Shown here piece by piece: positions 1 through 6,984 of a stretch of 8,981 bases of DNA. Below the pieces are notes generated by a model that was not told the origin of the DNA, made no database searches, and saw nothing but the letters and a program-made list of their open reading frames with translations. This stretch comes from an uncultured Chloroflexota bacterium (GTDB taxonomy: Bacteria > Chloroflexota > Dehalococcoidia > SAR202 > UBA11138), in contig CAJWRP010000059.1 in NCBI GenBank assembly GCA_913046025.1, forward strand, positions 1 to 8,981, read 5' to 3'. Positions within the stretch are counted from its first letter, which is position 1. The number at the start of each line of letters is the position of its first letter. Both the position numbers and the translations under genes were made by a program.

Positions 1-1
1 G

Positions 2-1609
2 CGAGAGTTGGAGCAATTGGGCTACAAATTCAGGTCCGAATCTGACACCGAGGTTCTGCTGCAAGCCTACCAGGAATGGGGCGAGGCTTCGGCATGCCGT
101 TTCCGAGGGATGTTCGCATACGCTATCTGGGATACCTATCGCCGCCAAATGGTTTTGTTCAGGGATCGAGTGGGGATCAAGCCTCTGTACTATTACTGGG
201 ATGGCAGGACGTTCGCTTTCGCCTCTGAGATCAAGGCGATTCTGGCCCTACAAGCCGTGAACCGAGAGCCTGATGTCGGCGCGATTTCAGATTACCTCAC
301 CTACCTCTACATTCCTGCTCCGAAATCTGCTTACAAATTCATCAAGAAGTTACTGCCGGGCCACACATTGTCATTGCCACACGATCAGGGTTCTCCTATC
401 CTTCGACGCTACTGGCGACTAGAGCCTTCGGAATCCGGCATCCAGAATCGAACCGATGCCATCCATGCGGTTCGGGACGAACTGAAATCCGCCGTTCAAG
501 CCCATTTGGTCAGCGACGTGCCGGTTGGAGTGCTTCTCAGTGGTGGAATCGATTCCAGCACGGTCACTGCTGTCATGAGCGATCAACTATCGGACCCAGT
601 TCATTCGTTCTCAGTCGGTTTTAACAGCCAACTTCACGATGAAACAGAATATGCCAGAGAGGTCGCCGAGATGTTCGGCACTTCTCATACTGAAAAGATT
701 GTGGATGGCGACATTGCGGAAGACATTCTTGATCAGACGGTCAGGATGTACGATGAACCATATGCAGACTCATCGGCTATCCCGACTCATCAAGTGAGCG
801 CCCTCGTTCGCAGCCAGGGAGTCAAGGTCGTGCTATCTGGCGATGGAGGAGACGAGGTATTTGGAGGCTATGCCCGGTACCGAACATGGCTGAATCGACG
901 ATTAATAGATCGGACGCCTCTCAGTCTACGACGGACGATTCTCAGATCGGGAATGGTATCAGATTCGTTGTTGGGACGGTCGATAAGGCAGGCCCGTCTG
1001 GACCCACTCCAGCGATACGCCAGTTATGTAGAGCTTTTTACGAGGGACGAAAAGTCCCAGATTATCAGCCCCGATGTATCAGGCCAGGCTGAAGATGACC
1101 CTTACTGGTATTTCAGACAACACTGGAGGCCCGACCTAGACTCGGTTACCCGACTTCAGTATCTGGATTTTAACACCTACCTCCCCGATGATATTCTGAC
1201 CAAAGTTGACCGTGCCAGCATGGCGGTCGCTTTGGAGGTGAGACCACCGTTATTAGATCACATGCTAATCGAAAAAGTTTTCTCGATTCCTTCGCGGCTC
1301 CGTTGGTCAGCGACGAACCAAAAAGGGCTGCTCAAGGATGCCGCTCGCCAGTGGCTGCCAGATTCAATCTTGAATCGGCCCAAAAGGGGTTTCAGCTCTC
1401 CTATCGCTAACTGGCTCGGACCGAATAAGGACTGGGCCTTTGACTACATCGCACATGGCGAGGCACGGAAATCCGGATTGCTAGGCCCCGGCTCAGTGAC
1501 TATCGACCCAATGGACGGAGCCTGGGGGCCGAAGATTTGGGCGCTTCTTGTATTGGAAACATGGATGCGACGGCAGAGTTCAGTGACACCGGTAGACCCA
1601 CGAATCTAA
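2..1609 (+). CDS. asnB: Asparagine synthetase B-type glutamine amidotransferase, 5' end outside window
   Basis: The family transfers an amide from glutamine to an ATP-activated carboxylate, classically aspartate to asparagine, in the cytoplasm. The frame is open from base 2, so the start lies upstream; the TTG at 8 is an internal Leu. About 533 residues are visible, and the family usually has 600-650. The first ~80 residues are the end of the N-terminal glutaminase domain (RSESDTEVLL, RFRGMFAYAIWD, RDRVGIKPLYY); the N-terminal Cys nucleophile is in the missing part. Counting from base 8, the synthetase domain carries the pyrophosphate loop SGGIDSS (178-184), YDEPYADSSAIPTH (248-261), SGDGGDEVFGGY (277-288), and later LTKVDRASMAVALEVRPPLLDH and KRGFSSPIANWL. 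The stop lies one base before the glycosyltransferase start. Sitting among glycosyltransferases, it may amidate a sugar acid rather than make free asparagine; that is inference. Confidence 0.95.
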   Translation, partial: RELEQLGYKFRSESDTEVLLQAYQEWGEASACRFRGMFAYAIWDTYRRQMVLFRDRVGIKPLYYYWDGRTFAFASEIKAILALQAVNREPDVGAISDYLTYLYIPAPKSAYKFIKKLLPGHTLSLPHDQGSPILRRYWRLEPSESGIQNRTDAIHAVRDELKSAVQAHLVSDVPVGVLLSGGIDSSTVTAVMSDQLSDPVHSFSVGFNSQLHDETEYAREVAEMFGTSHTEKIVDGDIAEDILDQTVRMYDEPYADSSAIPTHQVSALVRSQGVKVVLSGDGGDEVFGGYARYRTWLNRRLIDRTPLSLRRTILRSGMVSDSLLGRSIRQARLDPLQRYASYVELFTRDEKSQIISPDVSGQAEDDPYWYFRQHWRPDLDSVTRLQYLDFNTYLPDDILTKVDRASMAVALEVRPPLLDHMLIEKVFSIPSRLRWSATNQKGLLKDAARQWLPDSILNRPKRGFSSPIANWLGPNKDWAFDYIAHGEARKSGLLGPGSVTIDPMDGAWGPKIWALLVLETWMRRQSSVTPVDPRI

Positions 1610-1610
1610 C

Positions 1611-2756
1611 GTGCGAATCGGATACGTCTCAGACTCGTTCATCCCTTCGGGCGCGGCCAACTCGATGCACGTTATGAAGATGGGACAAGCATTGGCCCAA
1701 GAAGGTCACCAGGTCAGGCTGACAGCGAAAAAGTCATGGGGGGCGATGGCGCCCGACAAAGGCTATCTGATGTCACACTACGGCTTGGAGAGACTGTTCC
1801 CCATAAGATTGATTCCCTATCACCGACTGACTAAGGGACTCGACTACGATATTCGATCCGTTCTATGGGCCAAGCGTCCCGGGTGCGACATGATCTACAC
1901 TCGCAGCATCCGGGCCGCATTATTTGCCACAGCCATCGGACATAACACGATATTTGAAGCCCACAACGTGCCAGCCGGTTCCTTGGGCGCCTGGTATTTT
2001 CGTCGAATTTTGAACAACGGCAACTTATCAAAAGTCGTTGCCATCACCCACGCGCTTAAGAAACTTCTCCTGGAGAACTTTTCCGATGTGTTGTACGACG
2101 ACCGAGTGATCGTCGCGCCGGACGGCGTGGACCTGGAACGGTTTTCAAATCGACCAACTAAAGCGGAAGCACGGCTGGCGCTGAATTTGGACCCGCAGGA
2201 TTTCGTCGCTGGATACGTCGGTCACCTATACCCTGGACGCGGCGTGGAGCAAATATTGGACATCGCGAAACGATCTCACGACATTGTTTTTCTGTTTGTC
2301 GGAGGCACTCCCCAGGATATTGCGAACCGTAAACGGCAGGCTGCAGAAATGGCCTTAGACAACGTGCGGATTGTCGGGTTCGTTGCCAACTCAGAACTGC
2401 CGACATTCTATGCTGCCTGCGACGTACTGCTCATGCCATATCAGCGCGAGGTCGCGGTCAGTGGAGGTGGCAACACAGCCAATTACATGAGTCCCATGAA
2501 GATGTTTGAGTACATGGCCACCGGGCGTATGATAATAGCCAGTGACCTGCCGGTTCTGCGGGAGATCCTCGACGATACGAACGCTGTCCTATGCGACCCT
2601 GACGACATCCCAGCGTGGCGAAATGCTCTTCAGCGGGCGAAAATTGATGCCGAATGGAGTCTGAGTTTAGCCGTGAACGCTAGCGCCAAGGTGGAGAATT
2701 TTACGTGGAAGCGCAGGGTCCAAAACATATTTCATGATTTCACACCCGCAAACTGA
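1611..2756 (+). CDS. Glycosyltransferase family 4 (GT-B fold)
   Basis: This is a retaining GT-B glycosyltransferase of 381 residues, a normal family length, probably adding a sugar to a lipid-linked glycan at the cytoplasmic face. The N-terminal Rossmann domain starts MRIGYVSDSFIPSGAANSMH, the usual acceptor-side glycine loop, and contains FEAHNVP (115-121). The C-terminal donor domain carries VVAITHALKK (142-151), VAPDGVDLERF (168-178), YVGHLYPGRGVEQ (202-214), FVGG (229-232), NSELPTFYAACDVLLMPY (260-277) and SPMKMFEYMATGRMIIASDLP (294-314). The last replaces the common E-x7-E form with an SPxKxFEY variant seen in many GT4 proteins. The start is GTG at 1611, one base after the asnB stop and without a clear Shine-Dalgarno, so translation is probably coupled. 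Donor and acceptor cannot be told from the sequence. Confidence 0.93.
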   Translation: MRIGYVSDSFIPSGAANSMHVMKMGQALAQEGHQVRLTAKKSWGAMAPDKGYLMSHYGLERLFPIRLIPYHRLTKGLDYDIRSVLWAKRPGCDMIYTRSIRAALFATAIGHNTIFEAHNVPAGSLGAWYFRRILNNGNLSKVVAITHALKKLLLENFSDVLYDDRVIVAPDGVDLERFSNRPTKAEARLALNLDPQDFVAGYVGHLYPGRGVEQILDIAKRSHDIVFLFVGGTPQDIANRKRQAAEMALDNVRIVGFVANSELPTFYAACDVLLMPYQREVAVSGGGNTANYMSPMKMFEYMATGRMIIASDLPVLREILDDTNAVLCDPDDIPAWRNALQRAKIDAEWSLSLAVNASAKVENFTWKRRVQNIFHDFTPAN

Positions 2757-2759
2757 TTT

Positions 2760-3357
2760 GTGCCGGAGTTAAAGACGGTCAAGATCATGATGAACAAAAT
2801 CCTTCCCAAGTTTAGTATCGTGACTCCGTCATACCAAGGCGGCCGGATTCTTGAAAGCGCGATGCAATCTGTTATTGACCAGAAATACCCTAATCTGGAG
2901 TACATCGTTATCGACGCCGGCAGCACCGATGGGTCATTGGACATTATTCGCAAATACGAACATGATCTGGCGTATTGGACTTAAGCGCCTTTATGCTTGG
3001 TTCGGAGTGGCTGAATAGCGCTATGAGGCTAAATGGGAGCGCTTTGGATGGCAATTGACAACATCAGGGAGTGATCGTACAGTTGTGCCATCTCCGTATG
3101 GTTCGTTAATGAAAGTACTGGATTCCATCTGGGAAATATCGGGCCAAATCAACCGCAGATATGATCAAGGAAAGTTACTAGAAGCCGTTGGAGGGATGAG
3201 GGCGCTGTGCCCCGCACAAAGAAGCACTATCAATAACATTGGACTTTGGACGATATATCAGGACAGTGAATTGATAACAGCGCTGAATTCCAACTGGGAA
3301 ATTCCGGTTACCTCGAATAACGCTGACATTGGAGGAACCGGAAATTTACAGGCTTAG
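2760..3357 (+). pseudogene. Decayed glycosyltransferase family 2 gene
   Basis: An inverting GT-A family 2 glycosyltransferase appears to have stood here and been broken. The first 74 codons (GTG 2760, or ATG 2787/2790, to TAA 2982-2984) are clean: FSIVTPSYQGGRILESAMQS followed by YIVIDAGSTDGSLDII, the nucleotide-sugar binding half, ending at YEHDLAYWT. In intact relatives YW is followed by a D-x-GQ-type segment, a GF..(T)GE..WLNSDD motif, a WLTT motif, a QESTFWRRSLWE motif and a D[WF]ELW motif. Here they appear degraded and out of frame: AFMLGSEWLNSAM at about 2987-3026 in another frame, then WQLTT (3049-3063), PAQRSTINNIGLW (about 3211-3249) and LNSNWEI (about 3283-3303) in a third frame. 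The open stretch 3055-3357 is best read as this remnant and not as a new gene, although ATG 3109 could start an 82-residue peptide. The motif matches are by eye. Confidence 0.7.
3055..3083 (+). promoter_or_regulatory. Possible sigma70 promoter inside the GT2 remnant
   Basis: TTGACA at 3055-3060 and TACAGT at 3078-3083 are separated by exactly 17 bases. The spacing and -35 are ideal and the -10 is moderate. It lies about 245 bases ahead of the GT-C gene and could drive it now that the upstream gene is broken. The TTGACA also encodes part of the former WQLTT motif, so the match could be fortuitous. The same block recurs at 5911-5939 with a better -10. Confidence 0.4.
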
Positions 3358-5056
3358 ACAGCTGAACCTGCCCGCAATCTCTACTCAGTGGCAACTGGTC
3401 GCCGTCATCATGCTTATAGCCTTGGCTCCCCAGGCTTACAAGCTGATCATGCCGCCTGTGGAGTTGACTAACGGATTCATCTCCGATGACACGTTTTACT
3501 ACCTCAAAACCGCTCGAAATATCAGCGCCGGGTTGGGATCGACCTTCGATACGATAAATCCCACCAACGGGTACCACCCCCTGTGGATGCTGGTTCTTTC
3601 CGTGCTGGCGATGATCCCTCACAGCATACTCGGCTTTTATTATGTTGCTCTCGGCGCGAATCTGTTACTGGTAGCTGCAGTCTCGCTGTTGGTCTTCATA
3701 ATGTTCAAAGATTACTTGGGGGTATTTCTGACAGGGTTTCTGCTTGTGTTGATGAATGGGGCCTTTGTTAGCGCTCAGGCCTTGTTTTCTGGCAAAGAGA
3801 CTGCTCTATATATTTTGTTGTTACTCCTGAGCATCCAGGTCTTAAGTAATATCAGTTTTGCCGATAGAAGAAAGCTGTTGGCGCTGAGCGCGTTATTTGG
3901 TCTAACGTTTCTCGCGCGCACAGAATTCGCGCTATTTGCTCCAACGTTCGCGCTGTACGTTGGATATAAATTGGCAACAGATAACTCATTAAAGCTCAAA
4001 GAGTTTGTGGCTGGATTACCATATCTAACAATTCCATTTTTCGTAATCGTTACGCCATATTTGGCTTGGAATCGTACGCAGTTCGGCAGCTTCCAGCAGC
4101 TTAGCGGGCTGATAAAAAGCAGAGGGCCGTCCGACACGCTGGAGTCGGTGAGCAACTTCGTCCACACTCTGAAAGTGTTTGGGCACACTGTCTACGGCGC
4201 CATAGAGATGAGGCCCACGTTTGCTGGTGTGTTCATGTTGGCTGTTGTCGTCCTGTTCGGTTACGTGTGGGTCAGAGGTAGAGGACGCTTGGGTTTCTTC
4301 GCCGATAGGAGGATCGTCCTGTTGTCGTTGTTCGCCCTCACGGTGTTTGCTTACTATTTCGTTGAATTTGGCGCTCTGCGCCTTCGTTCTTGGCATTTGG
4401 CCGTTGTGTACATCACCGCCCAGATTTTGTTCGTGCATGCCATCAGATACACGTTTCTCCACTTCTACAGACGAGTTCCCATCGATTGGCCCCCGTCAGT
4501 GGACCTCCGCAACCCAAGACAAGCGACACTGCGTCTCGTGGGCAGTTCCCTGAGCGCAGCCCGCAAAGCGCCTTGGATTGCCGTGATATTACTTCTGGTT
4601 CTGGCGATGGCAGCCAATCACTGGGTGAAGACGCCTTATTATAGATTTGCTCATCGGAATTCTCATATTCATTATGTCGCTCCGAAGCCGTATCAGCATT
4701 TTGTCTCTGAATGGATACGAGACAACGTTCCTGATGAGGCAACGGTCGGGCTGGACGACGCAGGATACGTCGGATACTTCTCAGATAAGAAGATCGTGAA
4801 CCTCGACGGACTGGCAAATGGACGTGAGTTCTACTGGGAATACCTTGAGAAAGGGCGGGGTGTAGACCAGTACATCATAGACAAAAAGATCGATTACGTG
4901 ACCGATTACTATTTTGGAGAACCTAGTCTGCCTCAATCTCCGCTGCTTGGTCCCAAGCTTGAGTTAGTCTACAACGTGGGGAGATCGGACATCGTCCGCC
5001 AGGGAATTGAAACGTTCGTGGACTGGTACGTCTGGAAGGTCCACCATGATCGGTGA
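3329..5056 (+). CDS. GT-C type integral membrane glycosyltransferase (ArnT/PMT-like)
   Basis: The 575-residue polytopic membrane protein has the layout of GT-C enzymes that use polyprenyl-phosphate sugars on the outer face of the membrane. After a hydrophobic segment at 22-41 comes ISDDTFYYLKTARNI (51-65), with the acidic pair expected in the first external loop. NPTNGYHPLWMLVL (77-90) is typical of this subgroup. About ten further hydrophobic segments run to residue 430. The soluble tail has WIRDNVPDEATVGLDDAGYV (462-481), GYFSDKKIVNLDGLANGREF and IDYVTDYYF, a pattern common in this subgroup. The start is uncertain. TTG 3329 is the only usual start codon between the stop at 3284 and ATG 3407, but GGAGG lies just after it (3331-3335), seven bases before an ATT at 3344. 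The start overlaps the GT2 remnant by 29 bases. The sugar and acceptor are unknown. Confidence 0.85.
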   Translation: MEEPEIYRLRQLNLPAISTQWQLVAVIMLIALAPQAYKLIMPPVELTNGFISDDTFYYLKTARNISAGLGSTFDTINPTNGYHPLWMLVLSVLAMIPHSILGFYYVALGANLLLVAAVSLLVFIMFKDYLGVFLTGFLLVLMNGAFVSAQALFSGKETALYILLLLLSIQVLSNISFADRRKLLALSALFGLTFLARTEFALFAPTFALYVGYKLATDNSLKLKEFVAGLPYLTIPFFVIVTPYLAWNRTQFGSFQQLSGLIKSRGPSDTLESVSNFVHTLKVFGHTVYGAIEMRPTFAGVFMLAVVVLFGYVWVRGRGRLGFFADRRIVLLSLFALTVFAYYFVEFGALRLRSWHLAVVYITAQILFVHAIRYTFLHFYRRVPIDWPPSVDLRNPRQATLRLVGSSLSAARKAPWIAVILLLVLAMAANHWVKTPYYRFAHRNSHIHYVAPKPYQHFVSEWIRDNVPDEATVGLDDAGYVGYFSDKKIVNLDGLANGREFYWEYLEKGRGVDQYIIDKKIDYVTDYYFGEPSLPQSPLLGPKLELVYNVGRSDIVRQGIETFVDWYVWKVHHDR

Positions 5057-5066
5057 TTAACTTTGA

Positions 5067-5315
5067 GAGGGTTTCAGGTTGGACTTTGGACAAAGTGAAC
5101 GTCATGGCCTCGATGAGCAATACCAACTACTACAAGATAGGCTTGTGCGTCCTAAAGACGGCCCCTTCGGAGGTCCGATCTACAAGGACGGCAACCAGGA
5201 TGCCCTTGACTCCATCGAGGAGAACGGCTGTGTTGACATCCCCGAAGGCTTAGGCGTCGCGAGCGACTGCGACTTCATCACCGCCAGCCAGATCGGCTCC
5301 CAGGTCATCGAGTAA
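5067..5315 (+). pseudogene. Coding-like gene remnant, possibly 3' end of a BMP-type binding protein
   Basis: The frame is open from 5067 to a TAA at 5313-5315; the only usual start is TTG 5079, with no clear ribosome binding site. From about 5140 the third codon positions are mostly C or G (gac ggc aac cag, gag gag aac ggc, gac ttc atc acc), unlike the more AT-rich neighbours, which suggests real coding ancestry from a different source. The string FGGPIYKDGN followed by VDIPEGLGVASDCDF resembles the C-terminal region of BMP/Med-family substrate-binding lipoproteins of ABC transporters (GPI..DG.....PEG...SD). That resemblance is weak, and an insertion-like stretch interrupts it. There is no signal peptide or upstream portion here, so if it is that family it is only a tail. 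Confidence 0.3.
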
Positions 5316-5890
5316 CGTTCAGGATTCGGGGCCGAAATTTATCGAAACCTGCGTGAACTCGAGTTGCCTGTACTTCTTGCCGCCTGGAACACGATCGAAT
5401 GGCCCATATCTGACGCTTCGGCTTTGAAACCTGTCTAGGATATTCAATCTTGAACTGGCGTATCCACATTAATAATAACAGCCGTTACAGCCGAGAAAAC
5501 ATTTGGGAGGAATTCGACTCGGTTTTCTATACCGCGGCTTATCAATTGGTTCACTCTATTTTTGAATGCTGCACTCGTATCTGGGCTAATGACACTTGGA
5601 TGTCTGTCAGGTTAAATTTGGGCTTAGAATGAGGTATCCAGTCTGATTCTCAAGTCCGCTAAGATTGACTCTCTGAACCCTCACAAAAGTCGTCGGGAAT
5701 GCACTTAACTAATGATGATGTCATCGTCCCGTTATGGTATGTCTGGGTGCTGCACGATTGAGCGGTGACACGCCGCTCTCCGTCTGCTGCAAAACGCTCA
5801 GAACTAATCGTAAAACATACGACTCGAGGCAGTCCCACGCTTGATGGTCGTAGGCGACCTAGAAGCGGTCGATCAGGAGAACGAGTTGCA
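5316..5890. other. Intergenic stretch with no supported gene
   Basis: I see no convincing gene on either strand. A 60-codon frame at 5450-5632 has a TTG start, no ribosome binding site and an unremarkable composition. On the - strand a frame at 5447-5319 ends in a protein-like string (PFDRVPGGKKYRQLEFTQVS) that I cannot place; it could be the tail of a lost gene. Small hairpins occur at 5760-5778 (GAGCGG/CCGCTC, 7-base loop) and 5846-5859 (GGTCG/CGACC, 4-base loop); neither is followed by a T run. The stretch reads as decayed spacer. Confidence 0.5.
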
Positions 5891-5893
5891 ATT

Positions 5894-5949
5894 GTGACGT
5901 CAGACAGAGTTTGACAACATTAACGGGCGGTCATATAGTCGGTGACGTC
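5894..5949. repeat. Two direct copies of GTGACGTC bracketing the promoter
   Basis: GTGACGTC occurs at 5894-5901 and again at 5942-5949, 48 bases apart on the same strand. The first extends to TGACGTCA, a perfect 8-base palindrome. One copy ends 9 bases before the -35 box and the other covers the expected transcription start. This is the geometry of a pair of operator half-sites, but no regulator is encoded in the window and chance cannot be excluded. Confidence 0.35.
5911..5939 (+). promoter_or_regulatory. Near-consensus sigma70 promoter for the methyltransferase unit
   Basis: The -35 TTGACA (5911-5916) is perfect, the spacer is exactly 17 bases (5917-5933), and the -10 TATAGT (5934-5939) differs from TATAAT at one base. 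Transcription should start near 5946, giving a leader of about 178 bases before the methyltransferase at 6124. The leader contains the 28-codon ORF at 6045 and the block shared with 3055-3142. Confidence 0.7.
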
Positions 5950-6044
5950 GCAGAATGTGGTGGTTACGAGACCACTGGGTTCATCTGGGAAATATCGGAT
6001 AGAAGGGGATCATATGGTTCACACTATCTCAGGGTGGTGTATTT

Positions 6045-6131
6045 ATGAAATCAATGGAACCTGTCTGGGAAATGTCTCTTAATATGTCCTTGGATCGAAC
6101 GCCATTTTTAGGAGTTCCAACAGTTGAATGA
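6045..6131 (+). CDS. 28-residue leader ORF overlapping the methyltransferase start
   Basis: ATG 6045 opens a 28-codon frame (MKSMEPVWEMSLNMSLDRTP, then eight more residues) ending at TGA 6129-6131. AGGGTGG at 6031-6037 sits seven bases ahead, a fair ribosome binding site. The frame overlaps the TTG start of the methyltransferase by eight bases, so the two would be translationally coupled. The peptide is not recognised. Its beginning resembles the frame at 3109 (MKVLDSIWEIS against MKSMEPVWEMS), and the DNA matches there too. It may be a leader peptide, a short coupling ORF, or the remnant of a duplicated gene start. There is no run of a single amino acid that would suggest attenuation. Confidence 0.4.
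   Translation: MKSMEPVWEMSLNMSLDRTPFLGVPTVE
6110..6114 (+). promoter_or_regulatory. Ribosome binding site that fixes a TTG start
   Basis: AGGAG lies nine bases before TTG 6124. The next in-frame ATG (6154) has no such signal, so TTG is preferred as the methyltransferase start. Confidence 0.65.
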
Positions 6132-6840
6132 CCCATTGAGCAATTTTGCGACGATAATGGATGTGGATGGCCGATTGCTGGCTAGGCAAGGTTACTACAT
6201 AGACAACTACCTATTTCTCACTGATATATCTGGACAGCAAATGCTAGATATCGGAGGTGGAAGCGGTTTTTTGGGTTTGTACAATCTGATCGTCAGGGGC
6301 ATATCCTCTATATCGATCGTAGACTCATATGACTCGCATGGAGGCAAAGGAGGGCATGAGTCGGCTTATGACCACCTGATGGGGATAATTCAACGACACA
6401 AAATCAAGAACATTGATGTTATCAAAAGCGACATTCGCGACGTGAAGTTGTCATCTGGAAAATACGATTCCGTGTATGCAAGGAACGCGTTTCACCACAT
6501 ATTCACACACGGTCGTACGAAAGATTCGGATATCGTCGAGTTCATGCAGTCGATTCGCGAGTCGCTGGTTCCTGGCGGATCGCTGATAATTGGAGAGTCG
6601 TCTAGAAATCAAGTGTGGAGGTTCATCCCACCAATCCGCAAGCGTATGGCTAACGGTCGCTGGATTCAAAATCTAATCGCGCCTGGGCGTTGGAAACGCT
6701 GTGCCACATCAGCCGGATTCAAGACTGTCGATCTACGGTGGTATACGCCGTACCGACTCAGATGGCTGAAACCCATATTATCGAATCAGGTAGCTAACGC
6801 GTTCATGACCGGATCCTACGTCCTGGAGTTACGGAAGTAG
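6124..6840 (+). CDS. Class I SAM-dependent methyltransferase
   Basis: The 238-residue soluble protein has the seven-stranded Rossmann fold order of class I methyltransferases, which move a methyl group from S-adenosylmethionine to an acceptor. Motif I is MLDIGGGSGFLGL (40-52). An acidic residue after strand 2 is in SIVDSYDS (64-71). VIKSDIRDV (99-107) is the adenine-contact acidic loop. YDSVYARNAFHHIF (114-127) is motif IV, and VPGGSLIIGESS (149-160) is motif VI. The C-terminal third is basic and Trp/Arg-rich, with IPPIRKRMANGRWIQNLI and YTPYRLRWLKP, and may bind an anionic or membrane-linked acceptor. The start is TTG with AGGAG nine bases upstream, overlapping a 28-codon ORF. It has its own promoter at 5911, apart from the glycosyltransferase run. 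Its place suggests methylation of a glycan or lipid intermediate, but the substrate cannot be read. Confidence 0.88.
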   Translation: MNDPLSNFATIMDVDGRLLARQGYYIDNYLFLTDISGQQMLDIGGGSGFLGLYNLIVRGISSISIVDSYDSHGGKGGHESAYDHLMGIIQRHKIKNIDVIKSDIRDVKLSSGKYDSVYARNAFHHIFTHGRTKDSDIVEFMQSIRESLVPGGSLIIGESSRNQVWRFIPPIRKRMANGRWIQNLIAPGRWKRCATSAGFKTVDLRWYTPYRLRWLKPILSNQVANAFMTGSYVLELRK

Positions 6841-6862
6841 CTGGTTTGCAATCTGAACGAGT

Positions 6863-6884
6863 AATGGCTGAAAAGCGCCATTTT
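6863..6884 (+). terminator. Weak intrinsic terminator after the methyltransferase
   Basis: AATGGC (6863-6868) pairs with GCCATT (6877-6882) around an 8-base loop, and the stem runs into TTTT (6881-6884). It begins 22 bases after the methyltransferase stop. The stem is short and the T run only four, so it is a modest candidate. Confidence 0.4.
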
Positions 6885-6934
6885 CTGGTTAGCGGTCGAA
6901 TCGCTCGCGGGTTAATAGACATTTGTGACTAAAA

Positions 6935-6974
6935 CGAAACCGGCCCCTGGAAATCACTCCTAGGGGCCGATTCG
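6935..6974. terminator. Strong GC-rich hairpin, possible terminator
   Basis: CGGCCCCT (6941-6948) pairs perfectly with AGGGGCCG (6962-6969). Two further G-C pairs form inside past a bulged T, and CGAA/TTCG (6935-6938, 6971-6974) extends the stem outward past a small internal loop. On the + strand nothing T-rich follows. Read on the - strand, the stem is followed by GTTTCGTTTT, so it would terminate better in that direction. It may act as a bidirectional transcription barrier. Confidence 0.5.
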
Positions 6975-6984
6975 GCCTTACGCC

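Noticed and set aside
3308..4462. Long - strand frames opposite the GT-C gene
   Set aside because: They are antisense shadows of a well-supported membrane protein and carry no motif or start signal.
5233..5238. TTGACA as another -35 box
   Set aside because: No -10-like sequence occurs 16-18 bases downstream, and it lies in the GC3-rich coding-like remnant.
5319..5447. Short - strand frame with a protein-like end (VPGGKKYRQLEFTQVS)
   Set aside because: Only about 42 codons, no start signal and no recognised family; noted as a possible gene tail but not supported.
5450..5632. 60-codon frame on the + strand
   Set aside because: TTG start without a ribosome binding site, no recognisable motif and no coding-like codon bias; it lies in decayed spacer.
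5846..5859. Small hairpin GGTCG/CGACC as a terminator
   Set aside because: Five-pair stem, no T run and no gene ending nearby.
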